Origin: a virus | Strand: one strand, 5' to 3' | IMG/VR virus record: IMGVR_UViG_3300037560_000207 | Location: 1 to 64,000 of that record | Length of the DNA: 64,000 nt | In this document: piece by piece, positions 16,501-25,381 of the stretch | How positions within the stretch are numbered: position 1 is the first letter of the stretch | Layout: every line of letters begins with the position of its first letter | Program-made: the position numbers and the translations under genes | The notes under the pieces: generated by a model | The model's database searches: none | What the model was told of the DNA's origin: nothing | What the model saw: the letters and a program-made list of their open reading frames with translations, nothing else

Positions 16501-18322
16501 TAGTTCCTATTTTAGCTGTACCATGATCTGAATCAGCATTATCTCGATATGCAACAACAAATTTTGTATCAGATATAGTATCAACAGAAATATAAGTTGC
16601 TCCATCTACACTAAGAAATGCTGTTTCGACACCAAAAGTGATGGTAGTTCCACTTATCGTACCAATTTTTGCCATACCATAGTTCTGCTGGTCTTTGTTT
16701 CTATATGCAACAACAAATTTATCTGTAGAAATAACTGAAACATCATTATAGTCTGCCCCATCATAAATAGCAAAATCTTCCTCATTACCGAAAGTTATAG
16801 TTGTTCCAGAAACTGTACCAACCCTGGCACTACCATGATTTGAATCACCACTATCTGTATATACAACTACAAATTTAGATGAATCGAAAGTAGCAACAGA
16901 AATATACCGTGAATAAAGACTTGATTGAAATTCTTTTTTTACACCGAATGTTATATTTGTACCACTGACAGTCCCAATTCTAGCTACACCTTGACCAGTA
17001 TTATCTTGATATGTAACTACAAATTTAGATGAATCAAGAGTAGCAACAGAAATAAATTGGGCTCCATCATAACTAAGAAATTCTGTCTCTGTACCAAATG
17101 TTATGGCCGTACCACTAACAATCCCTATTTTAGCTGTACCATGGTTTGAATCAGCTTGATCTTTATATACAACAACAAATCTTGATGCATCAAGTCTTGC
17201 AGTAGAAATATCATTAGCTATACCCTCACTAAGAAATTCTGATTCATCACCAAAAATCAAATTACCAAAACTTAAAGTAGAAAAAGTATCATAACCACGA
17301 ATAAATAATGGTGGTTCTTGTATTCCACTAACTTCTATACATCCTTTTATAAATAAATCTCCTGATGCAGTTTGATAATCATTTCCATGTATAAACAAAT
17401 CAAATTGATCACTTTCAGTAGTAATACCACTACCTAAAGTGTAACAAGATAAACCAGATGGATAATTAACACTAAACTCTGTATCAGTTCGACAAACTCT
17501 AACACCAAAAGTGTATAAAGTACCCGAAGCATCCCCATATCCATAACCATCTATAAACAAAGAAATATCATCTCTAGGAACAGTACTTATATATAAATCG
17601 AAACTATTAGATATTTCTGTAGATAATGATGTTAATAGAGGTACTTTTCGATGTTTAATAGGATAAATAATATACGGATGATTTGAAAGACCAACTGATC
17701 CATAAGGCATTAATTTCAAACGGCCTATAATATCTCTATCTTTGTTGTCATCAAGAGGCATATAAAATTTAAGGTTCTGTGGACGAATTAATGAAGGTGA
17801 GTAACCAGCCGCTAGGCGTATAACTTCAGCATCAGTTAATACTGCATTCCAAATAGCTGCTTCAGCGATTTTACCATCAGTATATGCACCTGGACTACTA
17901 TCTCTAGCTGCTCCAATGGCTGTACGATCATGCCCAGTCATTGCTCCAACTGTATCAGTATCCGTAACTTTACCGCCACCATCAAGATAAACAGTTCTGT
18001 TACTTACACCACCCCATATACCGCAAGCATGATACCATTTATTAGCACTAAAACCAGTTGAAGTTTCGGCTTTTTGTGCTGGTGTACCTGGTGGACTATA
18101 ATCGTGTGAAAAAGCTATAACTGGGTCACCTACTAGATTACCCCATGCTCCTAATAGTGTCCAATAATCAGGTACATCTTTATCACCAATCCACATTAAT
18201 GCATGATTTGCTGTAATATTTGAAACATTAAACCAACAACTCATCGTAAATGGATAATCAGTAACAACAGGTGATTCAACCTGCAAATAACTACTTGATA
18301 AATTTTTAAAACTACGAGCCAC
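13562..18322 (-). CDS. giant mosaic fibre/adhesin protein, 1586 aa
   Basis: GTG start at 18322 behind GGAGG. In order: a LamG/concanavalin-like domain (about 1-170, VYLDGGG, GKIAEAAIWNAVLTDAE); five or six about 47-residue repeats around SKFVVVYKDQADSNHGTAKI (350-710); short SGDLFIxG repeats (724-794); seven RCC1-type blades such as HSLGLKADGSIVAWG (807-1074); about twenty 14-residue SGDLFIYGxD repeats (1087-1387); and the zinc module (1397-1586) duplicated in the next gene. It is probably a surface fibre or host-recognition protein anchored through the C-terminal module. The RCC1 stretch (15.1-15.9 kb) is visibly more GC-rich than its flanks. Confidence 0.8.
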   Translation of the reverse strand: MARSFKNLSSSYLQVESPVVTDYPFTMSCWFNVSNITANHALMWIGDKDVPDYWTLLGAWGNLVGDPVIAFSHDYSPPGTPAQKAETSTGFSANKWYHACGIWGGVSNRTVYLDGGGKVTDTDTVGAMTGHDRTAIGAARDSSPGAYTDGKIAEAAIWNAVLTDAEVIRLAAGYSPSLIRPQNLKFYMPLDDNKDRDIIGRLKLMPYGSVGLSNHPYIIYPIKHRKVPLLTSLSTEISNSFDLYISTVPRDDISLFIDGYGYGDASGTLYTFGVRVCRTDTEFSVNYPSGLSCYTLGSGITTESDQFDLFIHGNDYQTASGDLFIKGCIEVSGIQEPPLFIRGYDTFSTLSFGNLIFGDESEFLSEGIANDISTARLDASRFVVVYKDQADSNHGTAKIGIVSGTAITFGTETEFLSYDGAQFISVATLDSSKFVVTYQDNTGQGVARIGTVSGTNITFGVKKEFQSSLYSRYISVATFDSSKFVVVYTDSGDSNHGSARVGTVSGTTITFGNEEDFAIYDGADYNDVSVISTDKFVVAYRNKDQQNYGMAKIGTISGTTITFGVETAFLSVDGATYISVDTISDTKFVVAYRDNADSDHGTAKIGTINDTTITFGDETEHLNTGRVSFNFVKAISETEFLIAYNDNADSDHGTMKIGMIDGTDIIFSTEKEYNSKDNGTYWNPIVILDSEYVGATKFVVSYFDLPDDGHGTSKVGLASNLSPQLFIKGHIDNIASCDLFIQGHKEITASSDLFIRGPGITVSNDLFIQGYDVFQSSSDLYIHNKEDIAISGDLWIYGYDVFLTKDDIPRLYAWGKNNYGQTNTPSPNTDFVAVAGGDGHGLGLKADGSIVTWGNNSQGQCDVPIPNTGFSEIAAGGFHSLGLKDDGSIVAWGLNSLGQCDVPIPNASFSGVAAGGWHSLGLKADGSIIAWGWNDYNQCDVPAPNTNFIAVAGGYGHSLGLKSDGSIVAWGYNDYDQTDVPAPNTDFTEVVAGWFHSLGLKADGSIVAWGRNTYGQCDVPEPNTDFVAVVGGGHHSLALKTDGSIVTWGNNSQGQCDVLPNIDFIEIGAGYWYTLGIGIFDISPHLFIEGTLSSIASGNLFISGPQQIAASGDLFIYGPKLILTSGDLFIEGYVEVETSGNLFVEGHIDQNTSGNLIIAGQDRIDASGDLYIDSHEDTIASGDLFVYGQDIISASGDLFIQGQAFITVSTSGDLFIYGYDDTFMSGDLFLYGHNDINVSGDLFIYGYTGHTASDDLYIYGHLTTDEQCNLFIKGYDDIQTSGNLFIKGFIETSGVFTPSLFIHGHDTIPASGDLFIWGHADNILSGDLYIISHITIELTSNLFIGGQDSTETSGDLFVHGHLDYVDSGNLYICGPIQSIISSNLFIKGSGIIPSNNFITLFINGCRLRSIVVCPTLDPTASIQIPNEIITIYQSHIDALINQLGKNVTLSFDSQLEQCPNCIYDAINKRSTGVYKQGGSRPFIRGKKCPYCYGEGFLETYTQKCIKCLIKWSPHDIERYGISIEKKESVVRFKTYITEMNDLLRASSAIVDLNQVDITELKVHRIKGPIPIGLREDRYCISFWELI

Positions 18323-18405
18323 TTATTATACCTCCGGTAGAATGATTATTCGCAATGTTACTATTGATATAGCAAACCACGGTCCGGTAATTTTTACTGA
18401 AATGA

Positions 18406-18726
18406 TTATAAAATTCCAGAACCAGCAAAACCTGCAAATAAATCAATTGCATCATCAACTTTTGATTGAATCATCTCATCGGATGCCCCTAAAATTTGAG
18501 ATAATTCAATATCTTTATTGGCAGCTAATACTGCCCACAACATTCTCTTTGCTTCTACAACAGGATTATTCATCACAAGTTTACCCCATTGTAGTCGTTG
18601 GTTTTGATTATCTGGTGGAGATGCATCAGTTCGAATCATCTCTGCAGCAATTATAACCGCTACTGCAACTTTATCCTGAAGATCGCTATCATTATTTGCG
18701 CTATATAATTCCATATATGTTGCCAT
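18406..18726 (-). CDS. probable virion protein, 106 aa
   Basis: MATYMELYSANNDSDLQDKV, then helical segments (VAVAVIIAAEMIRTD, KRMLWAVLAANKDIE) and a glycine-rich end. Start taken at the ATG at 18726 behind GGAGGTGAA. Located among fibre and connector genes; similar short helical proteins occur in tail modules. No family recognised. Confidence 0.55.
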   Translation of the reverse strand: MATYMELYSANNDSDLQDKVAVAVIIAAEMIRTDASPPDNQNQRLQWGKLVMNNPVVEAKRMLWAVLAANKDIELSQILGASDEMIQSKVDDAIDLFAGFAGSGIL

Positions 18727-18763
18727 AATTTCACCTCCAACTTTTTTTCCTTTTTCCAAATAT

Positions 18764-19261
18764 TTACTGTACCTCTTGTGGAATTGGAATAATCATAATT
18801 GTATTAACACCTGTATCATTTCTTAAATTATCCGCAGTATTATTATGAATAACAACACTAAAATATCTTGCTACAATACGACAAATGCCAGCAGCAGTCA
18901 TATCATGATTTGTATCTGTTGATGTAACTATAACACTTCCAATATAATACATATTTTTTAGACTGTTAGTACTTCCAATTGCTGCATCTGATGTTCCTTC
19001 TTGTCCATCCTCATCAGTTCCATCTGATGTAGATAAATATATATCAACTGTTTCATCTACTATTGGTGTAGTAGCAAATTGAAATGTAGCTCTCCATTCA
19101 TACCATTCTGATCTAGCAGAATCTCCAAGATCATGTTGAGCAGAAATCCTACCAGCACCTGCTGCAAGATTAGCCAAGGTAAGATTCTTAGTTGGACTTT
19201 GAGCACTATCAGCAAATTTAAGCGGTGTCTCAGGATTAATATAAACTTTATTATTTGGCAT
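18764..19261 (-). CDS. probable virion structural protein, 165 aa
   Basis: MPNNKVYINPETPLKFADSA, then a beta-rich body (WYEWRATFQFATTPIVDETV, DIYLSTSDGTDEDGQEG) and a C-terminal strand series ending MIIPIPQEVQ. Resembles small beta-sandwich structural proteins near phage fibres. Assignment is by context. Confidence 0.55.
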   Translation of the reverse strand: MPNNKVYINPETPLKFADSAQSPTKNLTLANLAAGAGRISAQHDLGDSARSEWYEWRATFQFATTPIVDETVDIYLSTSDGTDEDGQEGTSDAAIGSTNSLKNMYYIGSVIVTSTDTNHDMTAAGICRIVARYFSVVIHNNTADNLRNDTGVNTIMIIPIPQEVQ

Positions 19262-19277
19262 ATCTAATCTCTCCTTT

Positions 19278-20942
19278 CTAATTAAGTAAATACTCTATTA
19301 AATTACGTGGATATATCCATTTTGCATTTTCAGGAAATTCTAAGAAAAATTGTCCTGTGAATGTTTCACTATTATCTGCCGTCATCATATAAAAATATTG
19401 TTGTTGATATGTGGTATAAACTGGCAAACCAGACGTTGACCATGCCCAGCGTCCAGTATTTCCTATTTGATAGCAACCACTAGACACAACAGAGACCGGG
19501 GTATTTTGTCCATCGGTAATTTCCCAAAGCTGAATATTTGCACTAGTAGCACCATCTAGAGTTCCAATGATTTGCGGATAATGATCTGATGTTTTTAGGA
19601 GCCAATCTAAAGGTCTAGCAGCAATAGCATCAATACCTCGAATAAATAATGATGGTGCTGAACCACTAACATCGATATGTCCATCTATGAATAAATCTCC
19701 AGAAACAACAATATCTTCATGACTTTGGATATATAGATTTCCTGATATCTCTATGTTATCGAGCCCATAGACAAATAAATCGCCAGAAGCAGTATAATCG
19801 GTATATCCATGAATGAATAAATCCCCAGATGTAGTAATCTCCGTAAGTCCGATAGGTATGCTTCCAACTTTGGCCGTACCATGGCTAGAGTCAGCAGTAT
19901 CCCGATATCCGATAATAAATTTACTCGCAGATAAAGTAGTAGTAGAAATATCATCGACTCCGTCTACACTGAGAAATTCCACTTCATCATCAAATGTGAT
20001 ATTCGTTCCGATAACTGTTCCAACTTTTGCTTTACCTTTATTTGAATCGGCACTATCATTATATGCAATAACAAACTTGGTCGTATCCAAAACTGCAATG
20101 GAATTAATATTTGTTAAACCACTATTAAATTCCGTCTCATCACCGAAGGTTATAGTTGTACCCGAAACCATTCCAATTTTAGCCGTACCATGATCCGAAT
20201 CGGCAGCATCCCGATATGTAACAACAAACTTAGTTGTATCTAAGGCTGCGACGGAGTTATAATATACTATACCTGAGCTATTGAACTCCTTTTCATCACT
20301 AAAAGTAATAGTTGTACCAGAAACTGTTCCGATTTTAGCTGTACCATGACCTGAATCGAAATCATCCTTATATACAACAACAAATTTAAATTCATCAAGC
20401 ATCGCAACAGAAATATAAGGTGTCGCGCCTGTGTCGTTAAACACTGTTCTATCACCAAAAGTAATAGTTGTACCAGAAACTGTTCCGATGTTAGCTATAC
20501 CATGACTTGAATCTGCCTGATCTTGATATGCAACAATGAATTTGGTTGGTTCAAGAGCCGCAACAGAATTAAAATTCACCCCGCCTAATGACCACTGAAA
20601 TTCCGTTTCATCACCAAAAGCTATAGTTGTACCTGAAACCGTTCCAATTTTCGCTGTACCATGGTCCGAATCATTTCCATCGGAATATACAACAATAAAT
20701 TTGGATGAATTCAAAACATCAATAGAAATATGAGTAGCTGCACCAATACTAAGGAATTCTGCCTCATTATCAAATGTTATATTCGTACCAGAGACTGTTC
20801 CAATTTTAGCAGTACCATGATTTGAATCATCACCATCCCGATATGCAATAATAAATTTGGACGAATCCAGAGTAGCACAAGAGATATAACTAGCCGCACC
20901 TACATCAAGAAATTCAGATTCACTACCAAAAATTATTGCCAT
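19278..20942 (-). CDS. repeat-rich fibre-like protein, 554 aa
   Basis: Residues 1-365 are seven or eight tandem about 47-residue repeats (SGTTITFGDETEF, then LDTTKFVVTYRDAADSDHGT, then AKIGTVSGT), the same unit as in the giant gene. Then SGDLFIHGYTD-type repeats (about 370-440), and a C-terminal domain (IQLWEITDGQNTPVSVVSSG...GRWAWSTSGLPVY) homologous to the 21498-21845 protein. The modular reuse shows shuffling among three neighbouring genes. Probable fibre or adhesin. Confidence 0.7.
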   Translation of the reverse strand: MAIIFGSESEFLDVGAASYISCATLDSSKFIIAYRDGDDSNHGTAKIGTVSGTNITFDNEAEFLSIGAATHISIDVLNSSKFIVVYSDGNDSDHGTAKIGTVSGTTIAFGDETEFQWSLGGVNFNSVAALEPTKFIVAYQDQADSSHGIANIGTVSGTTITFGDRTVFNDTGATPYISVAMLDEFKFVVVYKDDFDSGHGTAKIGTVSGTTITFSDEKEFNSSGIVYYNSVAALDTTKFVVTYRDAADSDHGTAKIGMVSGTTITFGDETEFNSGLTNINSIAVLDTTKFVIAYNDSADSNKGKAKVGTVIGTNITFDDEVEFLSVDGVDDISTTTLSASKFIIGYRDTADSSHGTAKVGSIPIGLTEITTSGDLFIHGYTDYTASGDLFVYGLDNIEISGNLYIQSHEDIVVSGDLFIDGHIDVSGSAPSLFIRGIDAIAARPLDWLLKTSDHYPQIIGTLDGATSANIQLWEITDGQNTPVSVVSSGCYQIGNTGRWAWSTSGLPVYTTYQQQYFYMMTADNSETFTGQFFLEFPENAKWIYPRNLIEYLLN

Positions 20943-20958
20943 AATTCATACCTACAAA

Positions 20959-21480
20959 TCAAAAACGATCCATTCGACCAGTTTCAAATTGATCATAATA
21001 CCATGAAATAGTCGATAATGCGCTACCACCAGGTATTCTATATGGACTTAAAACAGCCTTACCAATACCACTAGATGCCAACAAAGACCATTTAAGTTTT
21101 TCATATGCAGCACATGGTCCAAATTCCAGAATATCACGGTAACCCCTAAAACTGACACTTGTATCAATTGCACTATCACCATCTCGCACTTTAATTCCCT
21201 GACCCAATGCTTGTTTGAATTCACCTTGTACAAGAATACACGCAGCCTTCAATGGAACTAAAGCCATAAAAACTGAATCTTCACTTGTTACAGGATCGGG
21301 AGAAATTGTTAGGGCACTGATATCATATGAATAATCATAATCGAACGGAATTTCGGCATCAACTATAATACCAGCGGTAATCAATACCCGTTCAAGATAT
21401 TCATCAGTGTAAGTCTGTGGTGAAGCAATATCACTCACAAGAACTCTTACCATCAAAATCAGATCAGCATCCCAACTCAT
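20959..21480 (-). CDS. head-tail connector-like protein, 173 aa
   Basis: MSWDADLILMVRVLVSDIAS, PQTYTDEYLERVLITAGIIV, then LVPLKAACILVQGEFKQAL. This resembles small helical neck/connector proteins that count out a bundle of helices after an acidic start. No decisive motif; position beside fibre genes fits a virion role. Confidence 0.5.
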   Translation of the reverse strand: MSWDADLILMVRVLVSDIASPQTYTDEYLERVLITAGIIVDAEIPFDYDYSYDISALTISPDPVTSEDSVFMALVPLKAACILVQGEFKQALGQGIKVRDGDSAIDTSVSFRGYRDILEFGPCAAYEKLKWSLLASSGIGKAVLSPYRIPGGSALSTISWYYDQFETGRMDRF

Positions 21481-21497
21481 TTTCTATCTCCTTAATT

Positions 21498-21845
21498 CTA
21501 TACGATATATGAACTTTTGTCATTCAATGAAGGCATACCACCATCACGATTCTCATGAGAAATAAGCACAAAATCTCCATCATCAGTAGTTGATACACCC
21601 GAAGCAGACATTCGCCAATGGAATTGCTGACGGCTAGCAGTTAAAACAGGAATACCACTCGTAGACCAAGTATATCGTCCTGTACTATTAATCTCAGCGC
21701 AACCACTTGCACTAATCGAAGTTGGTGTACCATCTTCCCAAAGTTCAATATTGACAGTTTGACCTGTCACCAACTCGCCCACAATAGCCGGTGGCGCATC
21801 TGGAAAGAAATCAAATTCAGCAATTGACTGTCCTATTAAAGCCAT
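21498..21845 (-). CDS. fibre-associated beta-domain protein, 115 aa
   Basis: The core IVGELVTGQTVNIELWEDGT, SGCAEINSTGRYTWSTSGIP and QFHWRMSASG corresponds to the C-terminal domain of the 19278-20942 fibre protein. It is the stand-alone version of that module. Probably a small virion surface or adaptor protein. Confidence 0.6.
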   Translation of the reverse strand: MALIGQSIAEFDFFPDAPPAIVGELVTGQTVNIELWEDGTPTSISASGCAEINSTGRYTWSTSGIPVLTASRQQFHWRMSASGVSTTDDGDFVLISHENRDGGMPSLNDKSSYIV

Positions 21846-21872
21846 TTCAAACCTCCTTACTTAACACAAAAA

Positions 21873-22259
21873 TTATCCACCTGCTAATTCTATTAATTGA
21901 TCAATGATATTAGATACCATAAAATATCGCTTGAACTCTTTTTCGGTATACCGAATCCGAGATGCTACGCAGCGAGACCGCAAAGGGAATTTAAGGGTAT
22001 GTAACCTCTTTGTGACAGTCGAAGAATCAACTCCCAAAAGTCTTCCAACCTGAGAAGAAGAAAGACCTATGTTATATAGAGATATAAAAAGAAAATCGGG
22101 GAAAATTTGATTTGCCTCCGATCGACTTCGCATCTTAACTCTAAGTGATTTTAGCCTATTATACATAGATGTTTCACTACATCCATCAAAACGAGCTACC
22201 GCTGCACAACTTTCCCCTTGAGAATACAATTCTATTACTTTTGCATCTGATAAAGACAT
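21873..22259 (-). CDS. helix-turn-helix protein, endonuclease-like remnant, 128 aa
   Basis: Two helix-turn-helix units: VIELYSQGESCAAVARFDGC and LYNIGLSSSQVGRLLGVDSS, each followed by a basic linker (RLKSLRVKMRSRSEA). The same repeat type fills the N-terminus of the neighbouring 22377-24149 endonuclease. No nuclease motif remains, so it may be a truncated mobile gene or a stand-alone DNA binder. Confidence 0.65.
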   Translation of the reverse strand: MSLSDAKVIELYSQGESCAAVARFDGCSETSMYNRLKSLRVKMRSRSEANQIFPDFLFISLYNIGLSSSQVGRLLGVDSSTVTKRLHTLKFPLRSRCVASRIRYTEKEFKRYFMVSNIIDQLIELAGG

Positions 22260-22288
22260 AATACCCCCAGGAAAAGACCTTTCACTAG

Positions 22289-22297
22289 ATTATACAC
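22289..22297 (-). promoter_or_regulatory. extended -10 promoter for the HTH gene
   Basis: Minus strand GGTGTATAAT upstream of the 21873-22259 gene. The TGTG/TGTATAAT extension is shared with 27389 and 30643, but no AACA-type -35 is present at 17 bases. Confidence 0.45.
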
Positions 22298-22376
22298 CAA
22301 TAAAGGAAAGAAAAAAAAGAGCAAGAAACCATATATAGTCTCTAACTCTTTTATGATATGAATTAAATAAGTGAAA

Positions 22377-24149
22377 TTATAGGATTAAAGTGTACCTGTA
22401 TTTATGACCTAATGGAATACGAATCCATCCCCGTTCTTGGGCTAATTCTCGTTCGGTTTTATCTATATTTTTGATTCTCCTACATGATGATTTATGCATT
22501 AATTTTAATGCTAATGGATCAAAATATGCATAACTTGGTTGTGTCTTTCCGGCTTTGTCCCATTTAGCCATTCTGTAAACACCACCATTGTGTCCAACGG
22601 ATGAATCAGCAAACGATATAAGTTTTTTAATTTGTGTATAGTTATCTCTTATATATTGACAGCATTGATTAAGAAAATCACAACTAAAGGGACGCACGAC
22701 ATAGAAAGGAATGCATAAACGTGTAAGCTCCCAAGTGTTTTTCTCTATATACTTATTTGTTCCAATTCCGAAAGTGGCTATTCCGATAATTATATTACCT
22801 CTTTTGGCCACTAAAATAAGTTTTGATCCAGGAAGAGTACCTAAATAATGCTCGTATCTTATGATTTGTCGTATTTCTTTGGTAGCTGAGGCTTGTATAT
22901 AATACTCGATAGGTTGCAATTGGCCATTATCATCAAATAATTGGAAATCATTATGTGTTAAATCACTGCGTTTAATAGCGAAATCTGGATATGCTTGCCA
23001 TATTTTCCACCAAGGATGTGCTTGTTCCAACTTCCCCTCTTCTATTTTGTCATGCTCTTCTTTTGAAATAACCAAACTATTATTCGCATCATAAAATCTT
23101 GGATCATTTATAATAGCTAAATTGCGATATTCATCTAATAATGGGGAATGTTTTGTAATTGATGACCGTAATATAACATGAAATGGATAAATATGATGAC
23201 AATTTAATTCTCTAATTTGTTGATCAGAAATTTCGCTTTTATATTGTTGTCTGGAAAAAGCATCTGTACGCCACTGTGAAGAAGCAGCGCAACTGCGTAC
23301 AGCATTGCGAATATCGGTTACACCACCTTTCCAGGAACCATTATTTTCACCGATATTTTTTCTTCGTTCTTTTCCAATTGCTATGAATCTTTTTAATACA
23401 AATTGAGAACTTTTATTAAAATAAGCAGAAATTTTCTCACACGACCAACCACATCCGTCATATAGGTGAATTAATTGTTCATCTGGTATTTCATCGCTAC
23501 CTCTCCACAATCTAGCCCCGCCAGACACTGTTCGTGTTCCACGACCAGATTTTTTAAGATGTTTTTTAACAAATCCATGGCTCTTTCCTAATTTTTTAGC
23601 AGTTTCAGCGATACTTAATTTTTGGTTCCAATATAAATCGATTATCTTCACATCATCAACGGATTTATCTGTTTGTTGTTCGCCAACAGAACGAATTTTA
23701 ATACCATTTTGCTTTAATCTACGACGGATAACAGAACTACTTACTCTAAATTGTTCTGCACATGCCGTAAGGCTCAATTGTTGCTCTAGATACAAAGTTA
23801 ATAATTTTATTCTATCGATTGGTATTGTTCTTGAAATTCCACCGACCCTGAGTAATTTGACTCCAGCTTCTTTGAGTTTCTTTTGGACCAAGGAAACAGA
23901 AATATTATATGTTTTGGCTATATTTTTGGTGGACATTTTGTTAGTCTCATAATCATATTTAATTCTATCTGAATCGATCGTACTAGGAGCTTGTCCTTGC
24001 GGTCTCAACGGGATTTTGGCTTCCTTGAATCTATTGATAATTGTTTGAAGATGGACTTTAAATATTTTTGCTATTTGCGACGTTGATAAGCCATCATCTT
24101 TATATAATATAGAAGCTTTCTCTAGGTCAAATTGTTTTCTATGAGCCAT
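22377..24149 (-). CDS. HTH-array + HNH + Mom-like GNAT fusion, 590 aa
   Basis: Residues 1-265 hold five helix-turn-helix repeats (LSTSQIAKIFKVHLQTII, MSTKNIAKTYNISVSLVQ, LSIAETAKKLGKSHGFVK and others). About 275-385 is an HNH-type segment (ELNCHHIYPFHVIL, NNSLVISKEEHDKIEE). The C-terminal about 200 residues (YEHYLGTLPGSKLILVAKRG, ELTRLCIP, SFADSSVGHNGGVYRMAKW) resemble the GNAT-like Mom fold of phage Mu, which modifies DNA adenines. It has its own promoter (24172) and lies outside the capsid operon terminators. It is probably a mobile endonuclease; what the Mom-like part does is unknown. Confidence 0.75.
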   Translation of the reverse strand: MAHRKQFDLEKASILYKDDGLSTSQIAKIFKVHLQTIINRFKEAKIPLRPQGQAPSTIDSDRIKYDYETNKMSTKNIAKTYNISVSLVQKKLKEAGVKLLRVGGISRTIPIDRIKLLTLYLEQQLSLTACAEQFRVSSSVIRRRLKQNGIKIRSVGEQQTDKSVDDVKIIDLYWNQKLSIAETAKKLGKSHGFVKKHLKKSGRGTRTVSGGARLWRGSDEIPDEQLIHLYDGCGWSCEKISAYFNKSSQFVLKRFIAIGKERRKNIGENNGSWKGGVTDIRNAVRSCAASSQWRTDAFSRQQYKSEISDQQIRELNCHHIYPFHVILRSSITKHSPLLDEYRNLAIINDPRFYDANNSLVISKEEHDKIEEGKLEQAHPWWKIWQAYPDFAIKRSDLTHNDFQLFDDNGQLQPIEYYIQASATKEIRQIIRYEHYLGTLPGSKLILVAKRGNIIIGIATFGIGTNKYIEKNTWELTRLCIPFYVVRPFSCDFLNQCCQYIRDNYTQIKKLISFADSSVGHNGGVYRMAKWDKAGKTQPSYAYFDPLALKLMHKSSCRRIKNIDKTERELAQERGWIRIPLGHKYRYTLIL

Positions 24150-24171
24150 TGTCAGTTCTCCTTCCTAGAGT

Positions 24172-24200
24172 ATTATACACACAAAGCAACCGTTCGTTGC
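24172..24200 (-). promoter_or_regulatory. phage-type promoter (HTH-HNH-Mom gene)
   Basis: Minus strand GCAACG (24195-24200), 17 bases, TATAAT (24172-24177), just upstream of the 24149 start. It lies between the capsid terminators and the endonuclease gene. Confidence 0.72.
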
Positions 24201-24223
24201 TGATTTTATGGAAAATTTTTAAT

Positions 24224-24261
24224 AAAAAAAGATGGAAGGAAATCTTGTTCCTTCCATCCCT
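24224..24261 (-). terminator. second capsid-operon terminator
   Basis: Minus strand GATGGAAGGAA, short loop, TTTCCTTCCATC and seven T. It backs up the terminator at 24286. Confidence 0.88.
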
Positions 24262-24285
24262 AAAAATGATTTTCTCTAGTCTAAT

Positions 24286-24316
24286 AAAAAAGGGCCTGAT
24301 GAGTCACCAGGCCCCT
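24286..24316 (-). terminator. capsid-operon terminator
   Basis: Minus strand GGGCCTG, 9-base loop, CAGGCCC, T6, directly after the major capsid gene. Confidence 0.92.
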
Positions 24317-24337
24317 TTTAGAGTTAGAAACTTCCCA

Positions 24338-25366
24338 TTAGAAGGAGCCGAGCAAAATTCGACGTCCGTCTAAAGCTGCAAAACCATGCTCAGCCCATGC
24401 GTAAAAACCCGCCTTCATCCGGCGATGCAGCATGTCATCCTCGAAGATTTGGAGTTCACGCTTGACAGGCATAACAAATGAATCACCGTGCGAAAGATCG
24501 AGTCCTACAACAACTTCCTCATCGCTTGTACCCATACTAACACCCAGTGTTGCAAAATATGTCTGAAATTCCTGGCCTACACCAAGTTCATCTAGTGGAT
24601 GCAAATTGACGCCATAAATACGAGCCATCGGTCCACCATCCTCACCAGCGGTGAAGATTTCCCGACGAGTCACGTCGTCAACCTCATCATGATCCCATTC
24701 ACGAATGTCCTCAAGAGCCTCTGGACTGATATACAGATCAGTTAAACGACCACGATTAGCCGTTGCACTATTTCCGCCTGCTAGACGAACCATAGTTGTT
24801 TTCATTAAAGACACAAGACGTTTCGTAAACTGACCAGCCGTTGCTGCACTATCATATACTAGTGGAGCCCCACCACTATAATCAGTACGACCTGCACCAG
24901 CCGCGATAATGACACGCCAGCCATCCGTATTCATCTTCTTAACAAAACCAGCCTCAAGAACTTCCATCGCACGAGCAATAATGTTCCATCGTGCAGAAGT
25001 CGCATACTTCAGTGGCCAGTCAATTGCGTTACCAACATCGTAGGTGCTAATCGTTACAGCATCACCGGTGATTGTACGCTGTGGTAAGGCACCTTCACCA
25101 GGAATCATATACGCCACATAATCATTTTCCTGTGCAGTCTGATAAAAATCCAACGGATACTCAGCAGTTGCACTCGGGTCTAGAACTTCAGGTGCGAAGA
25201 TTCCGCCCAAAATATCGCCGTCAAGTAACGCTGATCGTAGAGGAACTTGTAAAGCCTGAGCTAGAGAATGCATCGCCTCCAAAGCCTCAGCTTTATTTGC
25301 AGACCCAGTTCTCTTCAGAAGTTCAACTTGCTCAGCAGTTGGTTTTCTAATCCTATTACGCTTCAT
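24338..25366 (-). CDS. major capsid protein
   Basis: 342 residues with HK97-fold style: helical N-terminus (KPTAEQVELLKRTGSANKAE), EYPLDFYQTAQENDYVAYMI, spine-helix region (ARWNIIARAMEVLEAGFVKK), A-domain segment (RLTDLYISPEALEDIREWDH) and the late MPVKRELQIFEDDMLHRRMK. It lies between the decoration-like gene and two strong terminators, the expected site for the most abundant virion protein. No clear cleaved delta domain is visible beyond the first about 45 residues. Confidence 0.85.
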   Translation of the reverse strand: MKRNRIRKPTAEQVELLKRTGSANKAEALEAMHSLAQALQVPLRSALLDGDILGGIFAPEVLDPSATAEYPLDFYQTAQENDYVAYMIPGEGALPQRTITGDAVTISTYDVGNAIDWPLKYATSARWNIIARAMEVLEAGFVKKMNTDGWRVIIAAGAGRTDYSGGAPLVYDSAATAGQFTKRLVSLMKTTMVRLAGGNSATANRGRLTDLYISPEALEDIREWDHDEVDDVTRREIFTAGEDGGPMARIYGVNLHPLDELGVGQEFQTYFATLGVSMGTSDEEVVVGLDLSHGDSFVMPVKRELQIFEDDMLHRRMKAGFYAWAEHGFAALDGRRILLGSF

Positions 25367-25381
25367 TCTTCTTCACCCCCT

